A stretch of 64,000 nt of DNA from Deltaproteobacteria bacterium (GTDB lineage: Bacteria > Desulfobacterota > Desulfarculia > JACQYL01). The notes beneath the pieces were generated by a model. The model was not told where the DNA came from and ran no database searches. It was given only the letters and a program-made list of their open reading frames with translations. Both the position numbers and the translations under genes were made by a program. This document shows positions 1 to 7,791 of the stretch, piece after piece (the first letter of the stretch is position 1; the number at the start of each line of letters is the position of its first letter). Where the stretch lies: assembly GCA_016208165.1 (NCBI GenBank), contig JACQYL010000013.1, forward strand, positions 1 to 64,000. The letters are read 5' to 3'.

Positions 1-114
1 ATGATAACAAAAATAAGGCAGTTAGGTCATGTAGAGAGGGGTAACAAGGTAGGTTCTACGGGTACATATTATGTAACCGATTGAAACTATTATTAATTTC
101 CGTATCGCGAAGGC

Positions 115-291
115 TTATCTCTGAAACTCCTGTTTGATTTCAATAAACAATAATCGATCATCGAGTTCAACGATGAAGTCAACCGCTTTCATGCAATGGG
201 ACAGGCCATGAGTGGCACCTTCGTCGAACCTTCTCGCGATTGCGCTATCAGGTAATTCGAGTAGGAGATTGCCCTCTGTGAGTATGGTCAT
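115..291 (-). pseudogene. Truncated PD-(D/E)XK-like partner of the AAA ATPase
   Basis: This 58-residue reading frame starts with an ATG that overlaps the stop of the upstream ATPase gene (ATGA overlap at 288-291), so the two were translationally coupled. The peptide begins MTILTEGNL and contains KAVDFIVEL followed by LLFIEIK. The D...E-x-K arrangement is that of PD-(D/E)XK nuclease-type cores. Small proteins with this opening are commonly found beside AAA ATPases, where the strand is normally followed by many more residues. Here a TAA stops the frame eight residues after the ExK and the sequence beyond turns AT-rich. No clear continuation is visible in the other two frames. I read it as a 3'-truncated gene. 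The family assignment is from memory of similar pairs and is moderate. Confidence 0.5.
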
Positions 292-1298
292 TGTGCGGGA
301 CCTCCCAAACTGCGTTTTACCTCTCGATCATACAACCCGGCGAAAGCTTCGGCGATGGCATTCGGGTGTATGTCCAGATACCTGTTGGCACTATGACACT
401 GAATGTTCCCAGTTTCCGTGTCATGATATAACGAGTGAAACGCTACGTCGTCCGTCTCCTTTTTTCGTAAATCAAGTTCTTTAAGGATCACATAGTCGTG
501 AGTGGCCAGGAAGACTTGGATATCGAGTCTGTGAAGCTCCAACAGAATACTTATCAGTATCCCGAACAGCTTTGGATTAAGATTGGCTTCCGGTTGGTCC
601 CAGAATAAGACTGATCCATCTAGTAGCGTTCCATTCTGAATTAGTAGCCATAGAAGCCCAAGCTTCCTCATTCCTTCAGCCAAAAGTGTAAATTCAAGCT
701 CACCTTCCCTGTTTTTCAAGAAAAACTGCTCGTCCTTTTGTATAATCTTTCCTTCAATTACTTTTTGGATCATCTCTAATAGTCGTTTTCGCTTTCTTCC
801 CATCGGGCCTCTCAGTGGAGGGACGTATGCATTATATAGGATGTCAGCATATACCTCTTCGAAATGGATATCGTGCGCTTTATACAGAGATAAGAACCCA
901 GGCGCGTTAGCCAACATCTCTTTCACAGGTATATATACGGATTTTGCAATCGATTCTCCCTTCCATCCTTTGTTCCAGCGTACGGTATCCTTTGTGTGAT
1001 TAGAGAAGCTCAGACTGAGCAGCTTATCATTCCTATATATTTTGACTTTTGCAGCTGAACTGCCTCTTGTGCGTGTGACTAGGCGGCCGATTCTTTTGTC
1101 TTTGGGCAAGAAAACCGCCGCGATCTTGTCCGAAACCCGCTTGTCTTCTTTGTGAGCGGCGAGGACCGAATAGAGGATTTTCAGGAGATGTGTTTTACCC
1201 GTTCCATTTGGCCCGATGAGAACATTCACCCCCGGAGAAATCCGCATATCCAGTTTCTTGAAGGCAGTAAAATTCGTGAGCTCAACTCTCTCGATCAT
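288..1298 (-). CDS. AAA family ATPase (ABC/SMC-like, OLD/AbiEii-type)
   Basis: A 336-residue P-loop ATPase. The Walker A motif GPNGTGKTHLL lies at about residues 29-39, right after an N-terminal MIERVELTNFTAFKKL strand typical of RecF/SMC-like heads. Near residues 208-265 come the signature-like LAEGMRKLGLL, the Walker B region LFWDQPEANLNP and the switch histidine in FLATHDY. The usual catalytic Glu after the Walker B Asp is Gln here (DQPEA instead of DEPEA), which would be expected to slow hydrolysis; DNA alone cannot show whether this is natural in the family. Such ATPases often drive a nuclease or toxin partner in phage-defence modules. The coupled partner downstream is truncated, so the module may be inactive. 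Confidence 0.8.
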   Translation of the reverse strand: MIERVELTNFTAFKKLDMRISPGVNVLIGPNGTGKTHLLKILYSVLAAHKEDKRVSDKIAAVFLPKDKRIGRLVTRTRGSSAAKVKIYRNDKLLSLSFSNHTKDTVRWNKGWKGESIAKSVYIPVKEMLANAPGFLSLYKAHDIHFEEVYADILYNAYVPPLRGPMGRKRKRLLEMIQKVIEGKIIQKDEQFFLKNREGELEFTLLAEGMRKLGLLWLLIQNGTLLDGSVLFWDQPEANLNPKLFGILISILLELHRLDIQVFLATHDYVILKELDLRKKETDDVAFHSLYHDTETGNIQCHSANRYLDIHPNAIAEAFAGLYDREVKRSLGGPAQ

Positions 1299-1379
1299 TG
1301 CTCTTTCTCCCTATTGGTCTCCGCTGAGTAGTCATAGATTGGTTTGTCAATTCGACTGGGCGAGTCAACTATTCCCCTT

Positions 1380-1611
1380 TCATAACGGCGTGGCCTCTCT
1401 CGGAATTCTGCTTTACAGGAGCCGGTAAAGGCCGTCTTCCGAGACCACGTCGACGTTTCGGCCCAACAGATCACCCAAGTCCAGAAGGAGGGCGCTCAAA
1501 TCGAGCAGACCGCGGTCCTCATCCATTTTGACCGGAAAGCCCACGTCGCTGTCCGCCCGGCACGCGCAGGATGTCCGTTTGTCGCTTTTGAAGAAGCTCG
1601 TTTATATCCAT
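1380..1611 (-). pseudogene. Decayed MNT-type nucleotidyltransferase (MntA-like antitoxin)
   Basis: Starting from the ATG at 1611 the frame reads MDINELLQKRQTDILRV. After an apparent internal deletion and frameshift it continues as ADSDVGFPVKMDEDRGLLDL, then a segment ending NVDVVSEDGLYRLL, a TAA stop (1413-1415), and SRIPREATPL before a TGA. These pieces match in order the minimal nucleotidyltransferase (COG1669) antitoxins of HEPN/MNT systems. The missing part is the stretch that should carry the GSxARG catalytic motif. So there are at least two lesions: a deletion with frameshift after about residue 17, and an in-frame stop ten codons before the end. No HEPN partner is visible nearby. Confidence 0.65.
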
Positions 1612-1854
1612 GGCTTGCGATTCTTAATCTCAAAAGTACAGGTTATGTGGCTACAGAAGACGGATCGGCTTTTGTGACTGCGCGGTGAATGCCGCTTGCG
1701 GGCAACTCTATAGAAATAAGGACAAAATAGACCAGAAACGGTCCGATTGTAAACCGATTTTCCCCGTCACATCCGGTGTTCAAACGATTTCGAAGCAATG
1801 GATGTTTTGGGCGCAGAGCGACCAAAACAAGCTCAAGGAGTTTAGGAGGGGAGC

Positions 1855-1888
1855 CCGAGGGGAACCCTTTGCAAAGGGGTCCCCTCGG
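1855..1888 (-). terminator. Hairpin downstream of the CAP-domain gene
   Basis: A near-perfect palindrome with 16-bp arms (CCGAGGGGAACCCTTT and its complement with one mismatch) around a GC loop, 17 bp past the stop of the minus-strand CAP gene. It has no T-run, so it may be a dispersed palindromic repeat or an mRNA-end stabiliser rather than an intrinsic terminator. Confidence 0.4.
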
Positions 1889-1904
1889 CGCCGGAGTTTT
1901 GCAT

Positions 1905-3401
1905 CTATTCGCCCAACAGCAGTTCAGACAAAATCATCAGCAGGCGGGCGTCTAGGCTCGGGATGGATTGGGCCTGGAAGTTCTGGTTTGATCGGTTCGA
2001 GGTCAGGTTCACAAAGCTCAGGGAGTTCGGGTCGAAGGTATAGCCGTCTTTGGACGGAGTCGCGGCCCCGGACCAGTTGTAAGGCACCATTCGGCTGTAA
2101 AACCCGGAGGCGTCCGTGGTTGCCGTGCCTGCGCCATTGCTGAAGGTGACGAGTACTCCCGCAACGGGAGCTCCGGCGGCTGTGGATATGGCGCCTGAAA
2201 CCACAGGATCCGGCGGGGGAATCACTTGGGCCTGAAAATTCTGGTTGGATCGGTTCGAGGTCAGGTTCTGGTAACTCAGATTAACCGGATTGAACGTATA
2301 GCCGCTCCTGGACGGAGTCACGGCGCCGGACCAGTTGTAAGGCACGGTGCGGCTGTAAAACCCGACGACGTTGGTCGTCACTGTGCCGCCGCCATTGCTG
2401 AACGTCACGAGCACTCCCGGCACGGGGGCTCCGGCGGCCGTGGATATGGTGCCCGAAACCACGGGGTCCGACGGGGGAGGAGGCGGCGGCGGCGTATCGT
2501 CGCACGTAGAGACACCCATCTGCCGTCCGAAGTCCTGGGTCCAGTAGTGTCCATAGGTGCTCGATTCGCCGTAGGCGTATCCTACCCCCAGGTCGCAGAA
2601 ATTGGGCTCGAGAATGTTGGCCCGGTGGCCCGAGCTGTTCATCCACCCGTTCATGACGGTCTGGGGCGTGCTGTATCCGGCCGCGATGTTTTCTCCCGCG
2701 TAGTTCCAGATGTAGCCTGCCTCGGTGATGCGTACGGAAAATGCGCGACCGTCGAGGCTGGTGTGGTCGAAGTAGTCGTTTTCGGCCATGTCCTCGGAAT
2801 GATTCCGGGCGGCGGACACCAGGCGGTCGTCGCAGTTCAACCCGCTCAGGCTGTTGGCCGCCCGTTCCTGGTTGACCAGATTGAACACCTCTTCTTCATT
2901 GGAAAGCACCGTGCCCACGCATCCGGCCGGCGTTCGGGCAAGAGCCGGATCGATTTCCCGGATGACGTACAGGGATTCGTCTATCGGACGGATCTGAAAA
3001 GAAGCATTGTCAAACGTGACGCTGCCGGAGAGGCTGATTTCGCTGTATACGAGGGTTACCTCGCTTCCGGAAATCCCCTCCAGCCTCCCGATCCAGGCCA
3101 AACCCGCGAATCCGGCTTCCAACCGTTCGAGTACGGCCGTAACGATGGTGTCATCGAACAGGTTCAGGGTCAGACGCGTCGGCGGCTGAACGTCCGCGGC
3201 CCCGAGGCCCTTCGCCGGAGAAAGCAGTTGCATCCGCAGATGCACGAGCCGGCTGCGCAGTACGATGGGCGAATCCTTGGAGCCGATCTTTTTGGCGGGA
3301 GTTTGAACGGCTTTCGAAAAAAGACCGATGTCGTCCGCACGGTCAGACGCGATACAGGTACGTGATGGGCGGCCGTTATATTGGATGGTCGGTTCGGTCA
3401 T
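1905..3401 (-). CDS. CAP/SCP-domain protein with two C-terminal carboxypeptidase-regulatory-like repeats
   Basis: A 498-residue protein. Residues about 60-155 form a beta-rich prodomain-like region (LFDDTIVTAVLERLE, then FQIRPI and YVIREIDP) seen at the front of several secreted bacterial enzymes. Residues about 170-295 are a CAP domain with the conserved His in FDHTS (213), GENIA (Glu 237) and SSGHRANIL (His 259). A proline run (304-310) leads into two near-identical 86-residue modules (312-397, 398-483) of carboxypeptidase-regulatory/Ig-like type. CAP domains are normally extracytoplasmic, yet the N-terminus MTEPTIQYNG shows no signal peptide, although the start is well supported by a GGAAGGA site 9-10 bp upstream. 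The substrate is unknown. Confidence 0.8.
   Translation of the reverse strand: MTEPTIQYNGRPSRTCIASDRADDIGLFSKAVQTPAKKIGSKDSPIVLRSRLVHLRMQLLSPAKGLGAADVQPPTRLTLNLFDDTIVTAVLERLEAGFAGLAWIGRLEGISGSEVTLVYSEISLSGSVTFDNASFQIRPIDESLYVIREIDPALARTPAGCVGTVLSNEEEVFNLVNQERAANSLSGLNCDDRLVSAARNHSEDMAENDYFDHTSLDGRAFSVRITEAGYIWNYAGENIAAGYSTPQTVMNGWMNSSGHRANILEPNFCDLGVGYAYGESSTYGHYWTQDFGRQMGVSTCDDTPPPPPPPSDPVVSGTISTAAGAPVPGVLVTFSNGGGTVTTNVVGFYSRTVPYNWSGAVTPSRSGYTFNPVNLSYQNLTSNRSNQNFQAQVIPPPDPVVSGAISTAAGAPVAGVLVTFSNGAGTATTDASGFYSRMVPYNWSGAATPSKDGYTFDPNSLSFVNLTSNRSNQNFQAQSIPSLDARLLMILSELLLGE
1953..2468 (-). repeat. Tandem 258-bp duplication encoding two beta modules
   Basis: Units 1953-2210 and 2211-2468 encode 86-residue modules that both start DPVVSG and share STAAGAPV, YNWSGA, LTSNRSNQNFQAQ and more. 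The differences are mostly conservative, which suggests a fairly recent in-frame duplication. Confidence 0.85.
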
Positions 3402-3606
3402 GGTGCTCGATTCCTTCCCGGTTGGGTATATTGCAGAATATTACAAAGCATTATAACCCGATTCGCCGCATTCGTCAACCATTCTTCCATGGACCGGGGC
3501 CGGACACGCCGGGACCGCCCATTCCCGGCGGAAACGATTGGAGGCGCGCCAAATTGTTATTCAACCTCAAACCCGCCCGGAAATCAAACCCCCCGAACGA
3601 ATATTC

Positions 3607-3635
3607 TTGACAAGCCTCCGGTCAGCGGATATGGT
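3607..3635 (+). promoter_or_regulatory. Promoter of the trp operon
   Basis: A perfect -35 box TTGACA (3607-3612), a 17-bp spacer and TATGGT (3630-3635, 4/6 to consensus). It lies 28 bp upstream of the leader peptide start, which leaves room for a short leader with the RBS TAAGGA at 3649-3654. Confidence 0.75.
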
Positions 3636-3662
3636 GCGTTATTCACTGTAAGGAATTTATTT

Positions 3663-3734
3663 ATGATGACCAACATGCTGCACAATTTGAACAACTGGTG
3701 GTGGCCCTGCTACATAGGAGGGGTTTGCCGGTAA
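3663..3734 (+). CDS. trpL: trp operon leader peptide
   Basis: A 23-residue peptide, MMTNMLHNLNNWWWPCYIGG followed by VCR, with TAAGGA 8 bp before the ATG. Three consecutive Trp codons (TGG at 3696-3704) make it a sensor of charged tRNA-Trp. The region 3717-3723 (GGAGGGG), inside the last codons, is exactly complementary to 3765-3771 (CCCCTCC), which is part of the terminator stem and loop. When the ribosome stalls on the Trp codons this antiterminator can form; when it reads through it covers the 5' partner and the terminator folds. CCCT at 3705-3708 can pair with AGGG at 3719-3722 as the competing 1:2 helix. Confidence 0.9.
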   Translation: MMTNMLHNLNNWWWPCYIGGVCR

Positions 3735-3757
3735 CGTTTGAATGCTGAAAAAATATC

Positions 3758-3792
3758 GGGCGGTCCCCTCCAAGGGGCCGCCCTTTTGTTTT
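3758..3792 (+). terminator. trp attenuator terminator
   Basis: The GC-rich stem GGGCGG-T-CCCCT / AGGGG-C-CGCCC is followed by TTTTGTTTT, a standard intrinsic terminator. Its 5' arm overlaps the strand claimed by the antiterminator (3717-3723 with 3765-3771). Confidence 0.9.
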
Positions 3793-3795
3793 AAG

Positions 3796-3830
3796 AAACG
3801 CGGGTGGCCGACGAGCCGTCCGCGTTTTTT
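3796..3830 (+). terminator. Second terminator-like hairpin before trpE
   Basis: AAACGCGG (3796-3803) pairs with CCGCGTTT (3820-3827), with an inner GGC/GCC pairing, and runs into TTTTTT. It lies between the attenuator and the trpE RBS and looks like a back-up terminator, or a structure that insulates the RBS. Confidence 0.55.
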
Positions 3831-3849
3831 CATTTGAGGAGGTCGAAAG

Positions 3850-5316
3850 TTGGATAGAGATCGGTTTTTGGAATGGGCGGGAAAGGCCAATGTCATTCCC
3901 GTGTATCGGGAAATTCTGGCGGATCGGGACACGCCGGTGGGACTGCTCTACAAACTGGGAGACAAGGTCCGATTCCTTCTGGAAAGTGTGGAAGGCGGGG
4001 AACGATGGGGGCGGTACAGCATCTTAGGCCTCGAACCTGAAGGAGAGATCGTGCTCTATCCCAACGAAGCATCCATCCGCATCAAAGAGGACTCCCGGCG
4101 GGTTCCGGTTGGCGCTGATCCCCTGGCGCTTCTGCGCGAGCAGACCCGTGGTTTCCGGCCGGCGGAAGTGGAAGGCATTCCCCGATTTTCCAGCGGCCTG
4201 GTGGGGTACTTTTCGTACGAACTCATTCATTTTCTTGAACGGATGCCTTCGCTCAAAGCTGAAGCGATAAAATCGCCCTTGGCGTACCTGTTGCTCGTAA
4301 AAGACCTGATCGTGTTCGACAACGTCAAGCACACCATGAAAGTGGTGGTCAATGCGTACCTGGACGACAACAGCGATCCGATCCGGGTTTACGAAGACAG
4401 CCTGGCGCGCATCGAGGCCTTGATGAAGGAGATCGAAAATCCCGTAAGCACGACCGCCCCGGAAAAACTGGACCGGCCTTTCGTAAGAGTCGAACCGGAA
4501 GATCAGACATTCGAGGCTCAAGTTCAGGCGGTCCAGGAATACATTCGCGCGGGCGAGGCGATCCAGGTGGTCATTTCACGCGAATTTTCCCTTCCCAACG
4601 TGGCGGATACGGCGGACCTCTATCGCGCTCTCCGTTACGTGAACCCTTCCCCGTATCTCTTCCTTTTAAGAACGCCCCAGGTGAATCTCATCGGTTCTTC
4701 TCCGGAAGTCATGGTCCGCAAGGAGCGCAATACGGCTACGGTGCGTCCCATTGCGGGCACCAGGCCCCGGGGCGGCGACGAGCATGAAGATCAGCGCCTT
4801 GCCGACGAACTTCTGAACGATCCCAAGGAGAAGGCCGAACATGTGATGCTGGTGGATCTGGCCCGCAACGATCTGGGCCGGGTGGCGCAGATCGGCACGG
4901 TGCAGGTAACGGAATACATGACCATCGAGCGATACTCCCACGTGATGCATCTGGTGTCCAACGTAACGGCGGAACTGGAAAAAGGGAAAGATTGTTATGA
5001 CGTGATTGCAGCCACGTTCCCAGCAGGCACCCTGACCGGGGCTCCCAAGGTGCGGGCCATGGAGATCATCCACGAAATGGAATCCGGCCCCAGGGGGCCT
5101 TACGGGGGAGCTGTAGGATACATCGGTTTTGATGGCGAAATGGACCTTTGCATCACCATACGCACCCTGGTCCAATCCAACGGCCGGATTTCCTGGCGCG
5201 CGGGAGCAGGCATCGTATTCGATTCGGTTCCGCAAAACGAGGCTATGGAAACGGTTCACAAAGGACGCGCCATGGAGAGGGCCGTGGAAATGGCGATTAA
5301 CGGGCTCAGACTATAG
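3850..5316 (+). CDS. trpE: Anthranilate synthase component I
   Basis: This 488-residue enzyme catalyses the committed step of tryptophan synthesis, chorismate plus ammonia to anthranilate and pyruvate, in a complex with TrpG. The start is a TTG with GAGGAGGT 8 bp upstream; no ATG fits. The N-terminal region carries LLESVEGGERWGRYS, containing the LLES element linked to Trp feedback binding. The chorismate-binding domain has RPIAGTRPRGGDEHEDQRL, DLARNDLGRV, FPAGTLTGAPK and the C-terminal GAGIVFDS. Length is normal for the family. It is the first structural gene after the attenuator, 11 bp before trpG, and should be controlled by both attenuation and feedback. Confidence 0.97.
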   Translation: MDRDRFLEWAGKANVIPVYREILADRDTPVGLLYKLGDKVRFLLESVEGGERWGRYSILGLEPEGEIVLYPNEASIRIKEDSRRVPVGADPLALLREQTRGFRPAEVEGIPRFSSGLVGYFSYELIHFLERMPSLKAEAIKSPLAYLLLVKDLIVFDNVKHTMKVVVNAYLDDNSDPIRVYEDSLARIEALMKEIENPVSTTAPEKLDRPFVRVEPEDQTFEAQVQAVQEYIRAGEAIQVVISREFSLPNVADTADLYRALRYVNPSPYLFLLRTPQVNLIGSSPEVMVRKERNTATVRPIAGTRPRGGDEHEDQRLADELLNDPKEKAEHVMLVDLARNDLGRVAQIGTVQVTEYMTIERYSHVMHLVSNVTAELEKGKDCYDVIAATFPAGTLTGAPKVRAMEIIHEMESGPRGPYGGAVGYIGFDGEMDLCITIRTLVQSNGRISWRAGAGIVFDSVPQNEAMETVHKGRAMERAVEMAINGLRL

Positions 5317-5327
5317 GAGGCATACCC

Positions 5328-5930
5328 ATGATCTTCTTATTGGATAACTACGATTCGTTTACCTACAACCTGTTTCAGTACATGGGCGCCCTGGGGCGCG
5401 AGGTGAACGTTGCGCGGAACGACCGGATCCGTCCTGACGAGATCCTGAGCATGGAACCGGAGGCCATTGTGATTTCTCCCGGTCCTGGTAATCCGGATAG
5501 CGCCGGAATCACGCTGGAGCTGCTCAAGGCCGTAGGCGGTTCGATCCCCATACTGGGAGTTTGCCTTGGTCATCAAGCCATCGTGCAGAGTCTTGGGGGG
5601 CGCGTGGTGCGCAGTGAACGCATCATGCACGGCAAGACGTCGAGCATGTCTCATGACGGCAAAACCCTGTACCAGGGCATTCGGAATCCGTTTTCGGGCG
5701 GGCGCTATCATTCGTTGATCGCAGAGGAGGACTCGCTGCCCGAGTGTCTCGAGGTGAGCTGCCGGTCCGAGCACGGGGAGATCATGGGAGTACGGCATCG
5801 GGAGCTTCCCATCGAGGGGGTTCAATTTCATCCGGAATCCGTACTCACACAGAGCGGCAAGCGTTTGCTGAGAAACTTTCTCACCCTGGTGGATCGATGC
5901 GGGAATCGCCAAACTTCCCGAGCCGCTTAA
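5328..5930 (+). CDS. trpG: Anthranilate synthase component II (glutamine amidotransferase)
   Basis: A 200-residue class I glutamine amidotransferase that supplies ammonia to TrpE. It opens with ILLDNYDSFTYNL-type sequence and shows the oxyanion SPGPGNP, the nucleophile GVCLGHQ (Cys about 79) and the catalytic HPES near the C-terminus. It is preceded by an AGGAGG-type site. It sits between trpE and trpD and is not fused to either. The same subunit can be shared with aminodeoxychorismate synthase (PabA role) in some bacteria; this cannot be judged here. Confidence 0.96.
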   Translation: MIFLLDNYDSFTYNLFQYMGALGREVNVARNDRIRPDEILSMEPEAIVISPGPGNPDSAGITLELLKAVGGSIPILGVCLGHQAIVQSLGGRVVRSERIMHGKTSSMSHDGKTLYQGIRNPFSGGRYHSLIAEEDSLPECLEVSCRSEHGEIMGVRHRELPIEGVQFHPESVLTQSGKRLLRNFLTLVDRCGNRQTSRAA

Positions 5931-5940
5931 GGAGGCCTGA

Positions 5941-6957
5941 ATGGATACGATGAAGGAAGCTATTGCGCTATTGGCCGAGGGACAGAACCTGTTGCCCTCG
6001 CAAATGGAACGGTCCATGGAAAGCATCATGGAAGGGAAGGCGACATCGGCTCAGATCGGGGCGTTCCTGATGGGCCTGCGTGTCAAGGGAGAGACGTCGG
6101 CGGAAGTCGCGGCCGCGGCCCGGATCATGAGACAGAAGGCCGTTCGGCTGGACTGCCGTGCGAATACGGTGGTGGATACCTGCGGGACCGGGGGGGACGG
6201 GAAAAACACGTTCAACATATCCACAGCCGCAGCTATTGTGGCGGCGGGCGCGGGAGCCGTTGTTGCCAAGCACGGCAACCGGTCCGTTTCCAGTTTGTGC
6301 GGCAGCGCGGACGTGCTGGCGGAATTGGGGGTAAATCTCGATGCCGAGCCCGATCTAGTGGAAGAATGCGTATCCGAAATCGGCATTGGATTCCTGTTTG
6401 CACCCAAACTGCATCCGGCCATGAAACACGCCATCGGCCCCAGAAAAGAGATGGGTATCCGGACGCTCTTCAACCTCCTTGGCCCTTTGTCCAACCCTGC
6501 CGGCGCCTCGGCCCAACTGCTGGGCGTGTTTCACCCGACGCTGACCGAAACCTTTGCCCGGGTGCTGGCGGACCTCGGCAGCCGGCATGCCATGGTGGTT
6601 CACGGACTCGACGGGCTGGACGAAATTTCGGTCACAGGTCCAACGCGCGTTTGTGAACTCAAAGATGGCGTCATCCGAACCTACAATTTGGATCCGGAAC
6701 CTTACGTGGACCGATTGGCCCGGCCCGATGACCTCAAAGGGGGCGACGCGGTGGAGAATGCGCGCATCATTCGGGGGATTCTCAAAGGTGAATCGGGGCC
6801 CCGGCGGGACGTGACCGTGCTGAACGCGGCAGCGGCTCTGGTCGTGGCGGGCAAAGTCGCCGATCTGAAGGATGGTGTGGAAGCGGCCTCGCGAAGCATA
6901 GACGCGGGTTCGGCGCGAGAGAAGCTGGAAGCTCTCGTTGAAATGTCCAACAGTTGA
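5941..6957 (+). CDS. trpD: Anthranilate phosphoribosyltransferase
   Basis: This 338-residue enzyme transfers phosphoribose from PRPP to anthranilate. The PRPP-binding DTCGTGGDGKNTFNIST, the KHGNRSVSS loop and the GPLSNPA segment are all present, and the length is standard. The ATG follows AAGGAGG, 10 bp after trpG, so translation is probably coupled within the operon. Confidence 0.97.
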   Translation: MDTMKEAIALLAEGQNLLPSQMERSMESIMEGKATSAQIGAFLMGLRVKGETSAEVAAAARIMRQKAVRLDCRANTVVDTCGTGGDGKNTFNISTAAAIVAAGAGAVVAKHGNRSVSSLCGSADVLAELGVNLDAEPDLVEECVSEIGIGFLFAPKLHPAMKHAIGPRKEMGIRTLFNLLGPLSNPAGASAQLLGVFHPTLTETFARVLADLGSRHAMVVHGLDGLDEISVTGPTRVCELKDGVIRTYNLDPEPYVDRLARPDDLKGGDAVENARIIRGILKGESGPRRDVTVLNAAAALVVAGKVADLKDGVEAASRSIDAGSAREKLEALVEMSNS

Positions 6958-6969
6958 AGGAAACGTGTC

Positions 6970-7785
6970 ATGATTGTCCACGCACACCCTCAAGAAAGAA
7001 GAAAAAGCTCCATTCTGGCGGAGATTCTGGATCGGAGAGCGTCGGATCTGGAAGCGATCAAGCAGGAGATTCCGCTCGATCGGATAAAGGATGAAGCCTT
7101 CGAGGCAGGGCCTCCCCGTGATTTCATGCGGGCCATCAAAAATCGAACACCCGCCGTGATCGCGGAATTCAAGAGATCCTCGCCTTCCGCCGGTGTGCTC
7201 CGCAAGCAAGCACAGCCGGCGGCAACGGCCCGCATGTACGAAGACCACGGGGCGGCGGCTGTTTCCGTATTGACCGAACCCCATTATTTCGCCGGCAGTC
7301 TGGACGATTTGCGGGAGATCCGCAGCCATATTCAGCTTCCCGTATTGCGAAAAGATTTTATTGTGGATCCCTATCAGGTGTACGAGTCCAGGGCCGCCGG
7401 CGCGGACGCGTTCCTCCTCATAGCCGCGGCTTGCACCACGGAACAGTTGCGGACCTTGATACAACTGGGGAACGACCTTCACATGGCGGCTTTGGTGGAA
7501 ATACGCGATCAGGAGGAATCGGATCGGGCCGTCCGGGCGGGCGCCGCGCTTATCGGCATCAATAACCGGTGTCTGAACACGTTCACGGTGGATCTCGGCA
7601 CGACACTCGACCTGGCGCCCCGGATGCCGCCGGAGTGTACAGTGGTGGCTGAAAGCGGCTTCCGAACGCATGAGGATTTGGAGCGGTGCCGTTCCGCAGG
7701 GGTACAAGCCTTCCTCATCGGCACGGCGCTGATGTCGGCCCCGGATCCGGGTGAAGCCCTGATGAATCTCTTAAGAAAGAGGTAG
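6970..7785 (+). CDS. trpC: Indole-3-glycerol phosphate synthase
   Basis: A 271-residue TIM-barrel enzyme that closes CdRP to indole-3-glycerol phosphate. Motifs are VIAEFKRSSPSAG, VLRKDFIVDPYQVYE, ALVEIRDQEE, IGINNRCLNTF and VAESGF; these include the catalytic Lys residues and Glu. AAGGAAA lies 9 bp before the ATG. It is a separate gene, not fused to trpF as in enterobacteria. Confidence 0.96.
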   Translation: MIVHAHPQERRKSSILAEILDRRASDLEAIKQEIPLDRIKDEAFEAGPPRDFMRAIKNRTPAVIAEFKRSSPSAGVLRKQAQPAATARMYEDHGAAAVSVLTEPHYFAGSLDDLREIRSHIQLPVLRKDFIVDPYQVYESRAAGADAFLLIAAACTTEQLRTLIQLGNDLHMAALVEIRDQEESDRAVRAGAALIGINNRCLNTFTVDLGTTLDLAPRMPPECTVVAESGFRTHEDLERCRSAGVQAFLIGTALMSAPDPGEALMNLLRKR

Positions 7786-7791
7786 AGCAAA

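Noticed and set aside
1643-1825. 60-codon minus-strand frame downstream of the MNT remnant
   Set aside because: The reading looks like a recurrent intergenic sequence rather than a protein; no RBS and an equally open frame on the other strand.
2226-3365. Long plus-strand frame (379 codons) opposite the CAP-domain gene
   Set aside because: It mirrors the coding frame of a gene with clear domains; its translation is Arg/Gly/Val-rich with no family features.
6355-7707. 450-codon minus-strand frame opposite trpD and trpC
   Set aside because: The plus strand holds two complete, unmistakable trp genes; the frame spans their junction and shows no domain.
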